64,000 bases of DNA from Rhodobacter sp. (GCA_027490955.1 JAIXXB010000021.1:1-64000), one strand, 5' to 3'. Shown: positions 24,211-34,836, counted from the first letter of the stretch. Numbers and translations are program-made. The notes: generated by a model from the letters alone, not told the origin.

Positions 24211-26025
24211 ATGACTGGTTGTTCAAACTGGCGACATATCGTTTTGGCAGTGGCGCTGATCGTGCCCACAGCGCCCAGCTTTGCACTGGAAGGTGTGGGC
24301 TTTCGCGTGCAAAGCGATGACAAGGCACTGACGGCCGCCTTGCAAGATGCTTCGCTTTTGACGCCGTTTCGCCGCGGCAGTAACCTGCCTGCGCAAGACA
24401 TCATCTCGAAGGCGCGGGCGGAATATGGCGTGCTGCTGGATGCGCTTTATGCGCGCGGCTATTTTGGTGCCGAGATTACGGTTTTGGTCGATGGGCGCGA
24501 AGCTGCTGAAATTGAACTGCTGGATGCCCCTGAAAAAATCACCCGTGTCGAGGTGATCGTGACATCGGGGCCGCAGTTTGTGTTTGGCCGCACTTCGATT
24601 GCCCCGTTACCGGGCAGTGCCAGCCCGATCAATGGCTTTGCGCGCGGCGAAGTGGCCGCCAGCGGTGTGATTGTCGATGCGGCCGCAGCGGGTATCGAAG
24701 AATGGCGCAAACGCGGCTATGCGCAGTCAAAGGTGGCGCAAAGCGCGCTGCTGGCCGATCATAACAGCCAAACTGTTGACGCCGACATCGTGCTAGAGGC
24801 AGGCCCAAGGCTAAACTTTGGCAAATTATCGGTGCGGGGCGAAAAGCATATGCGGCTTGACCGCATAATCGCCATCGCGGGCCTGCCCACGGGCGAAAGG
24901 TTTGACCCCGAAGATTTGGACATTGTCGCCCAGCGCCTGCGCCGCACGGGGGCCTTTCGTTCGGTTGCCCTGCAAGAGGGCACGCAATTGGACGCCGATG
25001 GCAATTTGCCAATCACGGCTGTTTTGGTGGAAGAACGTCTGCGCCGCCTTGCTGTTTCGGCCGATGTCGCCTCGTTAGACGGGCTGACGCTGGGCGTTGT
25101 GGGCGCGCATCGCAATTTGTTTGGCGGGGCTGAACGGCTGACCCTGTCGGCCTATGCCACAGGAATCGGGGTAGACAGTGGTGGGCTGGATTATACGCTG
25201 TCGGCCACATACGAGCGCCCTGCAACCTTTACCCCTGACACCACCTTTGCGCTGGGTGTGCAGTTTGACCGCGAAAAGAATGGGCGCACCACGCTGGATG
25301 CCACCAATTCCAACGCCAAACTGACCCAGTATTTTTCCAATACCCTGACGGGGACGGGCGGTGTGGCCTATCAACTGTCGCGCGCCGTCGATCCTTCGGG
25401 CACAACGATTTACAAAAGCCTGTCCTTTCCGCTTGGCCTTGCATGGGATACGCGCAATTTCAAAAAAGGGGCTTCGGAAGGGGTCTATATCACGGCTGGT
25501 GTCAAACCCTATGTCGGCTTTGGCGGCACAGAGGATGGGGTGCGCAGCGAACTTGATGCGCGCGGCTATTTGGGCGTGACGCCTTCGGACAGTTTGATTT
25601 TGGCCGCGCGGGTGCAACTGGGTATGATAACGGGTTCTAGCCTTGCAGGCGCGCCGCGCGAAGATTTGTTCTATTCTGGCGGCCCATCGACAGTGCGCGG
25701 GCAGCCCTATAAATCGCTGGGCGTGTTTGAACTGACCTCGGATCGTGGGGCCACGTTTAAAACGGGGGGCACGCATTATTTGGGTGGTAGCCTAGAGGCG
25801 CGGCAAAAGGTCAGCGATACCATTGGCCTTGTGGGGTTTTTGGATGCAGGGCGCATTGATGTGGGCGGATTTTTTGCCACCAAAGACAATTGGCACGCAG
25901 GCGCAGGTGTAGGATTGCGCTATTTGACGGCGATTGGCCCAGTGCGGTTGGATGTGGCGGGGCCAGTCGCGGGCGATACAGGCGGCGGCGCGCAGGTGTA
26001 TATTGGCATTGGGCAGGCTTTTTGA
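24211..26025 (+). CDS. tamA: TamA, outer-membrane translocation/assembly protein
   Basis: A 604-residue Omp85-family protein. It has a signal peptide (residues ~1-23), POTRA repeats to about residue 290, and a C-terminal 16-strand beta-barrel (surface-antigen/BamA fold) with the conserved VRGQPYKSLG element. It works with inner-membrane TamB in lipid transport or insertion of outer-membrane proteins. AGAGG is six bases before ATG 24211. The stop overlaps the tamB start by one base (TGATG). Paired DnaA-like boxes precede it. Confidence 0.92.
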   Translation: MTGCSNWRHIVLAVALIVPTAPSFALEGVGFRVQSDDKALTAALQDASLLTPFRRGSNLPAQDIISKARAEYGVLLDALYARGYFGAEITVLVDGREAAEIELLDAPEKITRVEVIVTSGPQFVFGRTSIAPLPGSASPINGFARGEVAASGVIVDAAAAGIEEWRKRGYAQSKVAQSALLADHNSQTVDADIVLEAGPRLNFGKLSVRGEKHMRLDRIIAIAGLPTGERFDPEDLDIVAQRLRRTGAFRSVALQEGTQLDADGNLPITAVLVEERLRRLAVSADVASLDGLTLGVVGAHRNLFGGAERLTLSAYATGIGVDSGGLDYTLSATYERPATFTPDTTFALGVQFDREKNGRTTLDATNSNAKLTQYFSNTLTGTGGVAYQLSRAVDPSGTTIYKSLSFPLGLAWDTRNFKKGASEGVYITAGVKPYVGFGGTEDGVRSELDARGYLGVTPSDSLILAARVQLGMITGSSLAGAPREDLFYSGGPSTVRGQPYKSLGVFELTSDRGATFKTGGTHYLGGSLEARQKVSDTIGLVGFLDAGRIDVGGFFATKDNWHAGAGVGLRYLTAIGPVRLDVAGPVAGDTGGGAQVYIGIGQAF

Positions 26026-29000
26026 TGCGGTGGGTTTTGATGCCACTTGCGGTTGTAGGCCTGCCAATGCTGGCGCTGGCCCAGACGGGCAGCGCAGCCG
26101 ATGACCGCGATTATCTGACTGCCCTGCTGGAAGATAACCTTTCTGGCGCAGGCAGGCAGGTGGTTATCACAGGGTTTGAAGGGGCGCTGTCCTCGCAGGC
26201 CAAGATTGCAAAGCTGACCATCGCCGATGATCTGGGGGTCTGGATCAGCCTGACAGATGTGACATTGGATTGGACGCGCAGCGATGTGCTGCAAGGGAAA
26301 ATCACGGTCAACACCCTGTCTGCCGCTGAAATAGACGTGGCCCGCCTGCCGCAACGCCACAGCGATGTGGTGGCAGAAGCTGTGCCCTTTGCCTTGCCCG
26401 AATTGCCCGTATCTGTCAGCATTGGCACGATTTCGGCGCAAAAACTGCGGCTGGGCGCGCCTGTTTTGGGGCAAGAGGTGACGGCCAGCGTGACTGCCGC
26501 ATTGCAACTGGCGGGTGGCGAGGGGCAAGGCCGATTGCAAATTGCGCGGCTGGATGAAAACGCACCCACGGGGCAGGCAGATGTGGCGATCAGCTTTGCC
26601 AATGCCACGCGGCAATTGGCAGTTGACGTGCAAATTGCCGAAGGTGCAGGCGGTATTCTGGCCCAAACTATGGGGGTAGAGGGTGCGCCTGCCTTGGCCT
26701 TTTCGGCCAAAGGGCAAGGGCCGCTTTCCAACTTTGCCGCCCAAATCGGGCTGACCAGCGATGGTGTGCAGCGTTTTGGCGGCAGTGTGACAACGGCCAG
26801 CCTTGATCCCAATACGGCAGGCAGCGACAGCGCCTTTTCGGTGGATTTGTCGGGCGACATCTCGCCGCTTTTGCCGCCACAGTATCGCGCCTTTTTTGGC
26901 GAAAACAGTGCCTTGCGCGCCAGTGGCACCGCCTTTGCCCAAGGCGGGTTTGACATGGACGCACTGCAGATCAGCGCACAGGCGTTGGATGTTTCGGGGC
27001 GTTTGTCACTGGCCGCCAATGGCGTGCCCAGCCAATTTGAATTGGCCGCCAAGGTGCAAGATCCCAGCGGCGCGCCGATCTTGCTGCCCTTGGGGCTGGA
27101 TATACCCGCAAGCATTACTGCCGCAGACCTAAGTGCCAGCTTTGATGCCGCCCAAGGCGAGACTTGGGCCTTGTCCGCCAATCTGTCGGGCTGGCAGCAA
27201 GACGATTTGCGCATTGCCCAAACGCAGATCACAGGCCAAGGCACCTTGCGTGATGTGGCGGGCAATGCCCAGTGGGGCGGTGATGTGACCTTTTCGTCGG
27301 AAGGCGTAGCGCCCGCGCGCGCCAGCCTGTCGCGTGCGCTTGGCAGCGTGCTTTGGGGCGGCGGCACTTTGGCATGGCAAGATGGGGTGCTGTCTTTGTC
27401 GCAACTCTCGCTGGCGGGGGAGGATTATCAAATCGCCCTCAACGGCGCCTTTGGCAATCTGGCGCAGGGGCTCAGCTTTGACGGGCAGATCACCGCGCAA
27501 GCGCAGGATGTTGGACGATTTGCAGATATGATCGGCCTGCCCATCGCGGGTACGGCGCAGGCCAGCTATCAGGGCAGCGCCGTTCTGCTGACGCAAGCTT
27601 TTGATGGCGCAGTGGCAGTGACCACCACCGATTTGGCGCTGGGCATTCCTGCCTTTGACAGTAGTTTTGGCGGCACGGCGCGGCTGGATGTCACGGCCTC
27701 TCGCGATGAGACGGGCATTGCCCTGCGCAGATTTGCCTTGCGTGCAGGTGGGGTGACGGCCGATCTTGCGGGGCGCATTGCGGCCAAAGGCGTGGCAGTG
27801 GATGGTGATTTTGCCCTGCTGGATATGCCCAGCGCGCAGCGCGGCTTTGGCGGCGCGGTTTTGGGCAAGCTTGCCCTAACTGGCACACCAAAAGACGCGC
27901 TTGCCCGCATCACGGCGCGCGCGTCCAATATCGATCTTCCCATTGAAATGCTGCAAGGCTTGGCCGCGCGAGATGCGGATTTGCGCGCGGATATCGCCTT
28001 TGGCAATTTGATCCCCCGCTTGCAGGCGCTACAAATCACCTCGGCCGCGCTCAGCGCGGATATGTCGCCCACAGCCCAAGGCGGCCAGTATTTCCTGAAG
28101 GTTGCCTTGGCCGATCTGGGGGTGGTTTTGCCAGAATTTCCAGGTGCGCTGACGCTGGCGGGCACAGTGGCCCCCCAAGGCGACGGCGGCGCGATTGATC
28201 TGACATTGACAGGCCCCGCTGGCCTGAGCGCTGCGGCCAAAGGGCTTGCCAGTGTTGGGCAGGGGAATGATCTGCGCCTATCAGGCAGCGCGGATGCGCG
28301 GCTGATCAACAGCTTTATCGCGCCGCGCAGCATCGCAGGGGCCACGCGCTTTGATCTGGCTTTGCGCGGCGCGCCTGCACTGGGCAATCTGACGGGCCGC
28401 ATCACTTTGGAAAATGGACGGCTGGCCGACCCAAGCCTGTCTTTCTCGCTGGGCAATATAGATGTGCAGGCTGATCTGTCGGGCGGGCAGGTTGGGCTGG
28501 TTGCCTCGGCCAAGGCGACATCGGGCGGCAGCATCAAGGTGGCGGGCACGATCGCGCCAAATGCGCCCTATGATGGCGACTTGACCATCGGGCTGAATGA
28601 TCTGCGGCTGCGCGACCCCGATCTTTACGATACATCCGTCTCGGGCGATTTGCGCCTGACGGGGCCTGTGGCAGGTGGCGGCAGGCTGGCAGGAACAATC
28701 GATTTGGGCCGCACCGAAGTGCAACTGCGCCCAACCGATGCCAGCGCGCCCGCCTTGCCAGATTTGCGCCACAGCGGCGATACGGCGGCGGCGCAGCAAA
28801 CCCGCCACTATGCGGGCTTTGATCAGCGCGCGGCCGTGGCGGCGACGGCCGCGCCCTATGGGCTGAACATCGTGGTGCGCGCGCCCAACCGCCTGTTTGT
28901 GCGCGGGCGGGGGCTGGATGCGGAACTGGGCGGCGAGTTGCGCCTTGGCGGCACCACCAATGATGTGCAGCCTGCTGGCGCGTTTGACTTAGTGCAAGGG

Positions 29001-29546
29001 CGCTTTGATATTCTGAGCAAGCGGCTGGACCTAGAGGCGGTTCGATTGGAAATGCAGGGCCAATTGATCCCGTATCTTTCGGTGCGCGCGGCCAACCAGC
29101 GCGGCGATGTGACCACCACTGTCATCATCGACGGGCCTGCCACCGACCCAACCTTTAGGTTCACCTCATCGCCTGAAATGCCGCAAGAAGAGGTGCTGGC
29201 CGCCCTGCTGTTTGACCAAGATTTGCAAGGCTTATCGCCTTTGCAGGCGGTGCAACTGACAGGGGCGATTGCCACGCTGTCAGGGCGCGGCGATGGGCTG
29301 ATCGGCCGCATCCGCCGCGCGCTAAAGCTGGATAACTTAGACATGCAAACCGATACTTCGGGCAAAACCGCGCTAAAGCTGGGGAAATATGTGTCTGACA
29401 AAGTCTATACAGAATTGTCGGGCGATTCCGATGGCCAGCAAAGCATTGATTTCACCTATACGCTGAACAGCAAGCTAAAGCTGCGGGCAGGCACCGAAAC
29501 CACAGGCAACACCAGCCTTGGGATCGAGTATGAGACGAATTACTAA
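26025..29546 (+). CDS. tamB: TamB, translocation/assembly module envelope protein
   Basis: A 1173-residue AsmA-like bridge protein spanning the periplasm. The N-terminus is a signal-anchor (WVLMPLAVVGLPMLALA), the middle is long beta-rich repeats, and the C-terminal DUF490 region carries the conserved DVTTTVIIDGPATDPTFRFTSSPEMP and LGIEYETNY end. It overlaps tamA by one base, so both are co-translated. Its stop overlaps that of the convergent BrkB gene by three bases. Confidence 0.93.
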   Translation: MRWVLMPLAVVGLPMLALAQTGSAADDRDYLTALLEDNLSGAGRQVVITGFEGALSSQAKIAKLTIADDLGVWISLTDVTLDWTRSDVLQGKITVNTLSAAEIDVARLPQRHSDVVAEAVPFALPELPVSVSIGTISAQKLRLGAPVLGQEVTASVTAALQLAGGEGQGRLQIARLDENAPTGQADVAISFANATRQLAVDVQIAEGAGGILAQTMGVEGAPALAFSAKGQGPLSNFAAQIGLTSDGVQRFGGSVTTASLDPNTAGSDSAFSVDLSGDISPLLPPQYRAFFGENSALRASGTAFAQGGFDMDALQISAQALDVSGRLSLAANGVPSQFELAAKVQDPSGAPILLPLGLDIPASITAADLSASFDAAQGETWALSANLSGWQQDDLRIAQTQITGQGTLRDVAGNAQWGGDVTFSSEGVAPARASLSRALGSVLWGGGTLAWQDGVLSLSQLSLAGEDYQIALNGAFGNLAQGLSFDGQITAQAQDVGRFADMIGLPIAGTAQASYQGSAVLLTQAFDGAVAVTTTDLALGIPAFDSSFGGTARLDVTASRDETGIALRRFALRAGGVTADLAGRIAAKGVAVDGDFALLDMPSAQRGFGGAVLGKLALTGTPKDALARITARASNIDLPIEMLQGLAARDADLRADIAFGNLIPRLQALQITSAALSADMSPTAQGGQYFLKVALADLGVVLPEFPGALTLAGTVAPQGDGGAIDLTLTGPAGLSAAAKGLASVGQGNDLRLSGSADARLINSFIAPRSIAGATRFDLALRGAPALGNLTGRITLENGRLADPSLSFSLGNIDVQADLSGGQVGLVASAKATSGGSIKVAGTIAPNAPYDGDLTIGLNDLRLRDPDLYDTSVSGDLRLTGPVAGGGRLAGTIDLGRTEVQLRPTDASAPALPDLRHSGDTAAAQQTRHYAGFDQRAAVAATAAPYGLNIVVRAPNRLFVRGRGLDAELGGELRLGGTTNDVQPAGAFDLVQGRFDILSKRLDLEAVRLEMQGQLIPYLSVRAANQRGDVTTTVIIDGPATDPTFRFTSSPEMPQEEVLAALLFDQDLQGLSPLQAVQLTGAIATLSGRGDGLIGRIRRALKLDNLDMQTDTSGKTALKLGKYVSDKVYTELSGDSDGQQSIDFTYTLNSKLKLRAGTETTGNTSLGIEYETNY

Positions 29547-30400
29547 GGCTGCTTTGCGGCGCGGCCTCGGATGCGTTCGGCATCCACCGCAGCGCCAAGC
29601 AGCACGGCATAGGCGCTGATGTAAAGCCAGATCAGCATGGCCACCACCGCCCCGATCGAGCCGTAAATCTGGTTATAGGCGGCGAAATTGGCAAGATAGA
29701 CGATAAAGCGGCGCGTTGCCGCCACCCACAAAACCACCGCCACCAGCAATCCCCAAGACAAAAGTGGCGGCTTGGCCTTGGCCGTGAAATTGGGGCCCAT
29801 GCGATAGGCCAGCCCCACAGCCAAAATGGCAGCCCCGATTCCCAGTGCAAGGTTAGATCGGTTCAGCACCTGCGCGCTGATTGCATCTATGGGCAAAAAG
29901 GCCAGTGCGACAGGCACAGCAATGGCCATGAACAAGACCGACAAGATCAGCGCGATCAGCACCAGCGTCAGCAAAATCGCCCGCATTTGGTGCCAATGCC
30001 CTGCACGGTTGGGCAAGTGGTGGATGGCATTCAACCCCCGCATCAAAGCCGCCACCCCCGCCCGCGCCGACCATAGGGCCACCAAGGTGGAAAACAGCGT
30101 CGTCAGCCCCAAGCTAGAGCTGTTCATCGACATCAATGCCGCGATTTGCCCCTGCAAAATGGTGTAAACTTCGCTTGGAATAAAGCGCGCAATCAAGGCG
30201 ACTTCTTGGCGGATCACCTCTGGGTCGGCCACAGCGCCCCAAAGAGTGATAATGGCCGCAACCGCTGGGAAAATGGCCAAAAAGGCGTAAAAGGCCACGC
30301 CAGCAGCAATCAAATCCAATTCAGCCGCTTCGATCCTGCGGTAAAAGTGCCAAAGACTGGCACGCAATTTGACCATCTGGAAAGGCTGAGGCACGCGCAT
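29543..30400 (-). CDS. YihY/BrkB-family inner-membrane protein
   Basis: A ~285-residue membrane protein with about six transmembrane segments. It matches the YihY/BrkB pattern (AAGVAFYAFLAIFPAVAAIITLWG early, then NQIYGSIGAVVAMLIWLYISAY). It was long mis-assigned as RNase BN; its true function is unknown. ATG 30400 begins just before the conserved region; longer starts overlap the upstream gene. It follows the DUF6473-like gene by 52 bases on the same strand. Confidence 0.85.
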   Translation of the reverse strand: MRVPQPFQMVKLRASLWHFYRRIEAAELDLIAAGVAFYAFLAIFPAVAAIITLWGAVADPEVIRQEVALIARFIPSEVYTILQGQIAALMSMNSSSLGLTTLFSTLVALWSARAGVAALMRGLNAIHHLPNRAGHWHQMRAILLTLVLIALILSVLFMAIAVPVALAFLPIDAISAQVLNRSNLALGIGAAILAVGLAYRMGPNFTAKAKPPLLSWGLLVAVVLWVAATRRFIVYLANFAAYNQIYGSIGAVVAMLIWLYISAYAVLLGAAVDAERIRGRAAKQP

Positions 30401-30452
30401 AACCGCATGATGCGACCATTGCCCGTGCAGAGCAACCGAAAAACCCCCCGCA

Positions 30453-31307
30453 CTAGGGGCCGCGCCGCGCTGTATTGGTGCCAAAATACGCCTCGATATA
30501 GGGTAAGAGGGCATTGCAGATTTCGCGGTGCACATAGGGGCCAGGTAGGCTGGCCGCGATGGGCAGTTCGGTCGGCTCATAGACCATCCCGTCCAGCCCC
30601 ATGGCCCGCGCCTCGCGCGAGGGTAGGGCATAGACCACAGGCCCCGCATGGGGCGTGAGCGCATCAATCATCGCGGTATCGATCAGCATTGGGTTAAAGA
30701 ACAGATCAATCGCTTGTCTGGGTGCTGGCGGCATTGCATCGGCGATCCACAGCAACAGCGGCCTGCCGCCGAGCTGGCCCAGCAGGTTGCGCATATGCAT
30801 CGTCCAATCTTCTTGCAGGCCCCGCACCAGCACTGCAAAAGACTGCGGCGCTGCCAGTTGCAAAGCATGCAGCAAATGGCGGGTGAAATGAAACTCGGTA
30901 AAATCCACCGAAGGAAACAGCGCGCGCAGGCTGGGTTTGGCGGCCAAAAACCGATCATTGCGCCGTGGATGCACGGTATAAAAGCGGTTCGAGATGTTTT
31001 GCGCGCCAAACAGTTGCACGACAATCACCGATGCCTGCCCCGCCTTGGCCAAGACATAGGGATCATTCAAAAACACATCTGGCCCTGCATTGGGCAGGCC
31101 GAAATTGGCCACAGGCAGGCCCATTTCCTTTTCCAACAAATCGGGAAAAGGATATTTCACGCAGCGGCCATACACCTCTGATCCGCCCAAAATGGCGACA
31201 AAAGCGCGTTCTGTTTCCCGCTTTGGCCCGCGAAACAAAAGCCGCGATGCGCCATAGGTACAATTTGCATAATCCAGCGCCCCCGCGCTGGGAAAAGCAT
31301 AAGCCAT
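30453..31307 (-). CDS. DUF6473-like protein
   Basis: A 284-residue protein recognisable by GALDYANCTYGASRLLFRGPKR at the start and FVAILGGSEVYGR and NFGLPNAGPDVFL soon after. This is the layout of DUF6473 proteins of Rhodobacterales, possibly SGNH-like. ATG 31307 matches the usual N-terminus; upstream GTG 31331 is possible. Function is unknown. It is divergent from hbd across a 165-bp AT-richer spacer. Confidence 0.7.
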   Translation of the reverse strand: MAYAFPSAGALDYANCTYGASRLLFRGPKRETERAFVAILGGSEVYGRCVKYPFPDLLEKEMGLPVANFGLPNAGPDVFLNDPYVLAKAGQASVIVVQLFGAQNISNRFYTVHPRRNDRFLAAKPSLRALFPSVDFTEFHFTRHLLHALQLAAPQSFAVLVRGLQEDWTMHMRNLLGQLGGRPLLLWIADAMPPAPRQAIDLFFNPMLIDTAMIDALTPHAGPVVYALPSREARAMGLDGMVYEPTELPIAASLPGPYVHREICNALLPYIEAYFGTNTARRGP

Positions 31308-31472
31308 TCCACCCACCAGATTTGACAACACCCGTTGCCCAATTTGCGCCCTAAATCTTTCTAAATCGCTAAATTCGGCTTTTGCCGCAAATTTGCCATA
31401 TTTGGCCCGCCCCCCTTTGGCCTTGCACCCGCGAAGGGCAGGGGCATAATGCGGGCAAAAATGGGGGCATCG

Positions 31473-32348
31473 ATGGATATCAGATCAGTTGGCGTGGTGG
31501 GCGCGGGGCAGATGGGCAATGGGATTGCCCATGTCTTCGCAGCCGCAGGCTATGACGTGCTGCTGAACGATATCAACGCCGATGGGCTGGCGCGCGCGTT
31601 GCAGACGATTGCGCGCAACCTCGATCGCCAAATTGCCAAGGGCAAATTGACCGAAGCGGAAAAGTCGGGGGTATTGGCGCGGATCAAGACCACGCAGGTG
31701 TTGGCCGATCTTGGCCCGTGCGATTTGATTATCGAGGCTGCGACCGAACGGGAAGACGTCAAGAATGCCATTTTCGAAGGGCTGGCGCCGCATCTGGGCC
31801 CGCAGACGATTTTAACGTCAAACACATCGAGCATTTCTATCACGCGGCTTGCCTCGCGCACGGATCGCCCTGAAAAATTCATGGGGTTTCATTTCATGAA
31901 TCCCGTGCCCGTGATGCAATTGGTCGAACTTATTCGCGGCATTGCCACCGATAAAGAAACCTATGACACGCTGCTGGCTGTGGTGGGCCGTTTGGGCAAA
32001 ACCGCCGCCAGTGCCGAAGATTTCCCTGCCTTTATTGTGAACCGCATCCTGATGCCGATGATAAACGAGGCGGTTTACACCCTGTATGAAGGGGTTGGTT
32101 CGGTGCAGTCTATTGATCAGGCACTGAAACTGGGCGCGAACCACCCGATGGGGCCGCTAGAGTTGGCCGATTTCATCGGGCTGGATACCTGCCTTGCTAT
32201 TATGAACGTGCTGCATGACGGGCTGGGGGATAGCAAATATCGCCCCTGCCCGCTGCTGTCAAAATATGTCGAGGCGGGCTGGCTGGGCCGCAAAACCCAG
32301 CGCGGGTTCTACGATTACAGAGGCGATGTTCCTGTGCCAACGCGCTAA
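31473..32348 (+). CDS. hbd: 3-hydroxybutyryl-CoA dehydrogenase
   Basis: A 291-residue NAD-dependent dehydrogenase converting (S)-3-hydroxybutyryl-CoA to acetoacetyl-CoA. The Rossmann motif GVVGAGQMGNGIA is near residues 7-19. The family blocks NTSSIS, FMGFHFMNPVPVMQLVE and GANHPMGPLELADFIGLD follow, and the end KTQRGFYDY is standard. The length is typical of the stand-alone enzyme. A GGGGG stretch precedes ATG 31473. It is convergent with the acyltransferase gene. Confidence 0.94.
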   Translation: MDIRSVGVVGAGQMGNGIAHVFAAAGYDVLLNDINADGLARALQTIARNLDRQIAKGKLTEAEKSGVLARIKTTQVLADLGPCDLIIEAATEREDVKNAIFEGLAPHLGPQTILTSNTSSISITRLASRTDRPEKFMGFHFMNPVPVMQLVELIRGIATDKETYDTLLAVVGRLGKTAASAEDFPAFIVNRILMPMINEAVYTLYEGVGSVQSIDQALKLGANHPMGPLELADFIGLDTCLAIMNVLHDGLGDSKYRPCPLLSKYVEAGWLGRKTQRGFYDYRGDVPVPTR

Positions 32349-32370
32349 GGTCGCACCCGCGGCATCGGCG

Positions 32371-33258
32371 CTAATCTGTCTTGCCACCCAAGGCCAGCGT
32401 ATGCGCGCGCAGCCATGCCAAAAATCCGCGCGGGTTGCCTTCCCATTTGTCCAATTCCGACGCATCCAAAGGCTTGCCGATATAGGGGCGCTGCGGGTTG
32501 TTCAGGGCGCGCTTAATTTCATACAGCAAAAGCCCCTGCCGCAGCGAATCTGACAACAGGTTTGCAATCAGGAAGGCCCGCGAATTTTGCCCCGTAAAGC
32601 AAATCGGCAAAATCTTGGCTTTGGATTTCTGGATCATCTTATGGGTAAAGACATTCCATTCCGCCTCGATCGCGGGGCCAAAAAAGGTTTCCGACATGGC
32701 CACTTTGCCAGCGGGAAACAGAATAATCGCCCCGCCCTTGGCCAGATGCGCCATCGTATCATTGCGCATTTTCAGGCCCAATTCGCGCGCGTTATCTTCG
32801 TGCGGAAAGGGGACGGGAATCATGAATTCTTCAATTTCGGGAATGCCCGTCAGCAAAGAGCGCGTCAGAATCTTGAAATCTGGGCGCACGCGCGACAGCA
32901 TCTCGCCCATAATCATCCCATCGACCAACCCATGCGGATGGTTTGCCACCACCACCAGCGGCCCAGTTTTGGGGATGCGCGCAATTTCTTCGGGCGGGGT
33001 CTGGATATAGATCCCCATATGCTTGACCGCCTTTGACCAGAACGGCACGCCAAAGGGCACGCCCGTGCGTTCAAAATCGCGAATCGCCCGCAGCAGGGTG
33101 ACTTTCGCCGTCATCCATTCAATGGCGCGAATCGTGCCCGCCTTGAACGGGTTTTTGAACGTGCCCGCATAGGACAGGCGGCGCATGTCATATTTCTTGG
33201 CAACGACGGGGGGCGTTGGCAGCAAAGTTTCAGCTAAAGGTTCCGACAGTTTTGTCAC
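32371..33258 (-). CDS. Lysophospholipid acyltransferase-family protein
   Basis: A ~295-residue protein with a PlsC-like acyltransferase domain. NHPHGLVDG resembles the NHxxxD catalytic motif, and LFPAGKVAMS resembles the FPEGTRS block. It probably acylates a lysolipid or ornithine lipid at the inner membrane. GTG 33258 is preferred because AAGGG precedes it and upstream sequence is shared with the HPr gene end. It follows ptsH by 13 bases and may be co-transcribed with the PTS block. Confidence 0.75.
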   Translation of the reverse strand: MTKLSEPLAETLLPTPPVVAKKYDMRRLSYAGTFKNPFKAGTIRAIEWMTAKVTLLRAIRDFERTGVPFGVPFWSKAVKHMGIYIQTPPEEIARIPKTGPLVVVANHPHGLVDGMIMGEMLSRVRPDFKILTRSLLTGIPEIEEFMIPVPFPHEDNARELGLKMRNDTMAHLAKGGAIILFPAGKVAMSETFFGPAIEAEWNVFTHKMIQKSKAKILPICFTGQNSRAFLIANLLSDSLRQGLLLYEIKRALNNPQRPYIGKPLDASELDKWEGNPRGFLAWLRAHTLALGGKTD

Positions 33259-33271
33259 AAAAGGCCCTTGT

Positions 33272-33541
33272 CTAAAATTCCTCGCCAAAGCGATTTGCCA
33301 CCAGATCGGCCAAAGCCTGTGCCAGCGCCTGTGCTTCGGTGCCCGAAGTTACCACCTCAATACTGGTTCCGCGCGAGGCTGCCAACATCAAAAGCCCCAT
33401 GATCGAATCGCCCGACACATCCATGCCGTCTTTGCTGACTGTGCAAGAGGCATCAAATTTCTCGACGACTTCAACGAATTTCGCCGATGCGCGGGCATGC
33501 AGCCCTTTTTCGTTGATGATATGCAACACTTGCCCAGACAT
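33272..33541 (-). CDS. ptsH: HPr-family phosphocarrier of the regulatory PTS
   Basis: An 89-residue HPr. The phosphorylated histidine lies in KGLHARAS (residue ~16) and the regulatory serine in GDSIMGLLML (~46), the target of HprK. In alphaproteobacteria this incomplete PTS carries no sugar; it senses carbon and nitrogen state. Its ATG begins immediately after the EIIA stop, so they are coupled. Confidence 0.93.
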   Translation of the reverse strand: MSGQVLHIINEKGLHARASAKFVEVVEKFDASCTVSKDGMDVSGDSIMGLLMLAASRGTSIEVVTSGTEAQALAQALADLVANRFGEEF

Positions 33542-33937
33542 TCACATAGTTCCATCAATTGTCATAGAATTCAGATATTTGCGCCCTGCTTCTAGGGCCA
33601 TGGAAACGGCCTCATCCACAGGCAGGTCGCGCGATTTGGCCAGTTTGATCAACAGCGGCAGGTTTGCGCCGTAAATGATGCGCCGCCCCTGCCCCGAACA
33701 GGCCATCAGTGACAGATTCGACGGGGATCCGCCAAACATATCGGTCACCATGACCACGCCCTTGCCCTGATCTACTGCATTGCTGGCGGCGCAAATCTCG
33801 GCCTGTTTGGCGGCGCGGTTGTGATCGTCTTCGATGGATATGGCAACCATGGCGGCCTGTTTGCCGACAACATGCTCGACGGCGGACAAATACTCCCGCG
33901 CGAGGCCGCCATGAGCTACGATCACAATTCCGATCAC
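33542..33937 (-). CDS. PTS EIIA component, mannose type
   Basis: A 131-residue EIIA-Man (ManX/PtsM-like) protein. The phospho-histidine lies in [13 protein letters not shown] near residue 9, and [13 protein letters not shown] is a family signature. It receives phosphate from HPr in the regulatory PTS. The start is GTG 33937, overlapping the rapZ stop (GTGA), with AAGGA upstream. It is part of the chvI-chvG-hprK-rapZ-EIIA-ptsH run. Confidence 0.92.
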   Translation of the reverse strand: MIGIVIVAHGGLAREYLSAVEHVVGKQAAMVAISIEDDHNRAAKQAEICAASNAVDQGKGVVMVTDMFGGSPSNLSLMACSGQGRRIIYGANLPLLIKLAKSRDLPVDEAVSMALEAGRKYLNSMTIDGTM

Positions 33938-34836
33938 GCGGATGTATCCTTGGGTTGCTTGGGCAGGGCGGATGCCTTGCGTTCTAATTCTCGGTGACGT
34001 TTTGACACTGGCCAGCCAGCATCTGCAAGCACTTTGCCTAGTTTTTCCACAACGGCAACAGATCGGTGTTGCCCGCCCGTGCAACCAAAGCCGATGGAAA
34101 GGTGCGATTTCCCCTCTTGGCGGTGGGCGGGCAGCAGCAGCAAGATCAATTGTTCGACCTGCGCGAAAAAGGGCGCAAACAGCGGGTCTGCCTGCACATA
34201 GGCCGCCACGGCACTATCGCGCCCATCCTTTTCGCGCAATGCCGCATCCCAATGCGGGTTGGCCAAAAAGCGGCAATCTAGCACCACGTCCAGCCCGCGC
34301 GGCAGGCCCCGTTTATAGCTGAAAGATTGCACTGTAACCGACATTTGCGCCGCAGCATCGCGGCCAAAAACTTGGGCAATTTCGGCCTTAAGGTCATGTG
34401 GTGACAGTTCTGACGTGTCAATCAGATGGTCGGCGCGGGCGCGGATGGGGGCTAAAAGATCCATCTCGCGGGCGATCCCTTCGGTGGGGGTTTCGTCCAT
34501 AGCCAAAGGATGGCGGCGGCGGGTTTGATTATAGCGGCGGATCAGTTCTGATTCGGAACAATCCAGATAGACCACCTGCAACACCATCCGCGGATCGCGC
34601 GTTAATGTGTCGATCAATTCAATCAAGGCGCTGGCCGAAAAATCGCGGTTGCGCACATCCAGCCCCAACGCGATGGGCCGCGGCAGGCTGGGCCCATCTA
34701 TCAGGCGCGGCACCAAAGACAGCGGCAGATTGTCGATCACCTCATAGCCCAAATCTTCAAAGGCATGGATCGCCGTGCTGCGACCTGCCCCCGATGGGCC
34801 AGTGATAAAGACCAAGTTGCTGGCCAATTCGGACAA
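33934..34836 (-). CDS. rapZ: RapZ RNase adapter / P-loop nucleotide-binding protein
   Basis: A ~300-residue RapZ (YvcJ) protein. The Walker A motif [10 protein letters not shown] is near residue 15, GLDVRNRDF near 60, and the C-terminal [12 protein letters not shown] binds ligand or RNA in E. coli RapZ, which guides RNase E to GlmZ. No ATG fits; TTG 34836 has AAGGATC seven bases upstream and is chosen. It lies 17 bases after hprK and overlaps the EIIA gene. Confidence 0.88.
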   Translation of the reverse strand: MSELASNLVFITGPSGAGRSTAIHAFEDLGYEVIDNLPLSLVPRLIDGPSLPRPIALGLDVRNRDFSASALIELIDTLTRDPRMVLQVVYLDCSESELIRRYNQTRRRHPLAMDETPTEGIAREMDLLAPIRARADHLIDTSELSPHDLKAEIAQVFGRDAAAQMSVTVQSFSYKRGLPRGLDVVLDCRFLANPHWDAALREKDGRDSAVAAYVQADPLFAPFFAQVEQLILLLLPAHRQEGKSHLSIGFGCTGGQHRSVAVVEKLGKVLADAGWPVSKRHRELERKASALPKQPKDTSA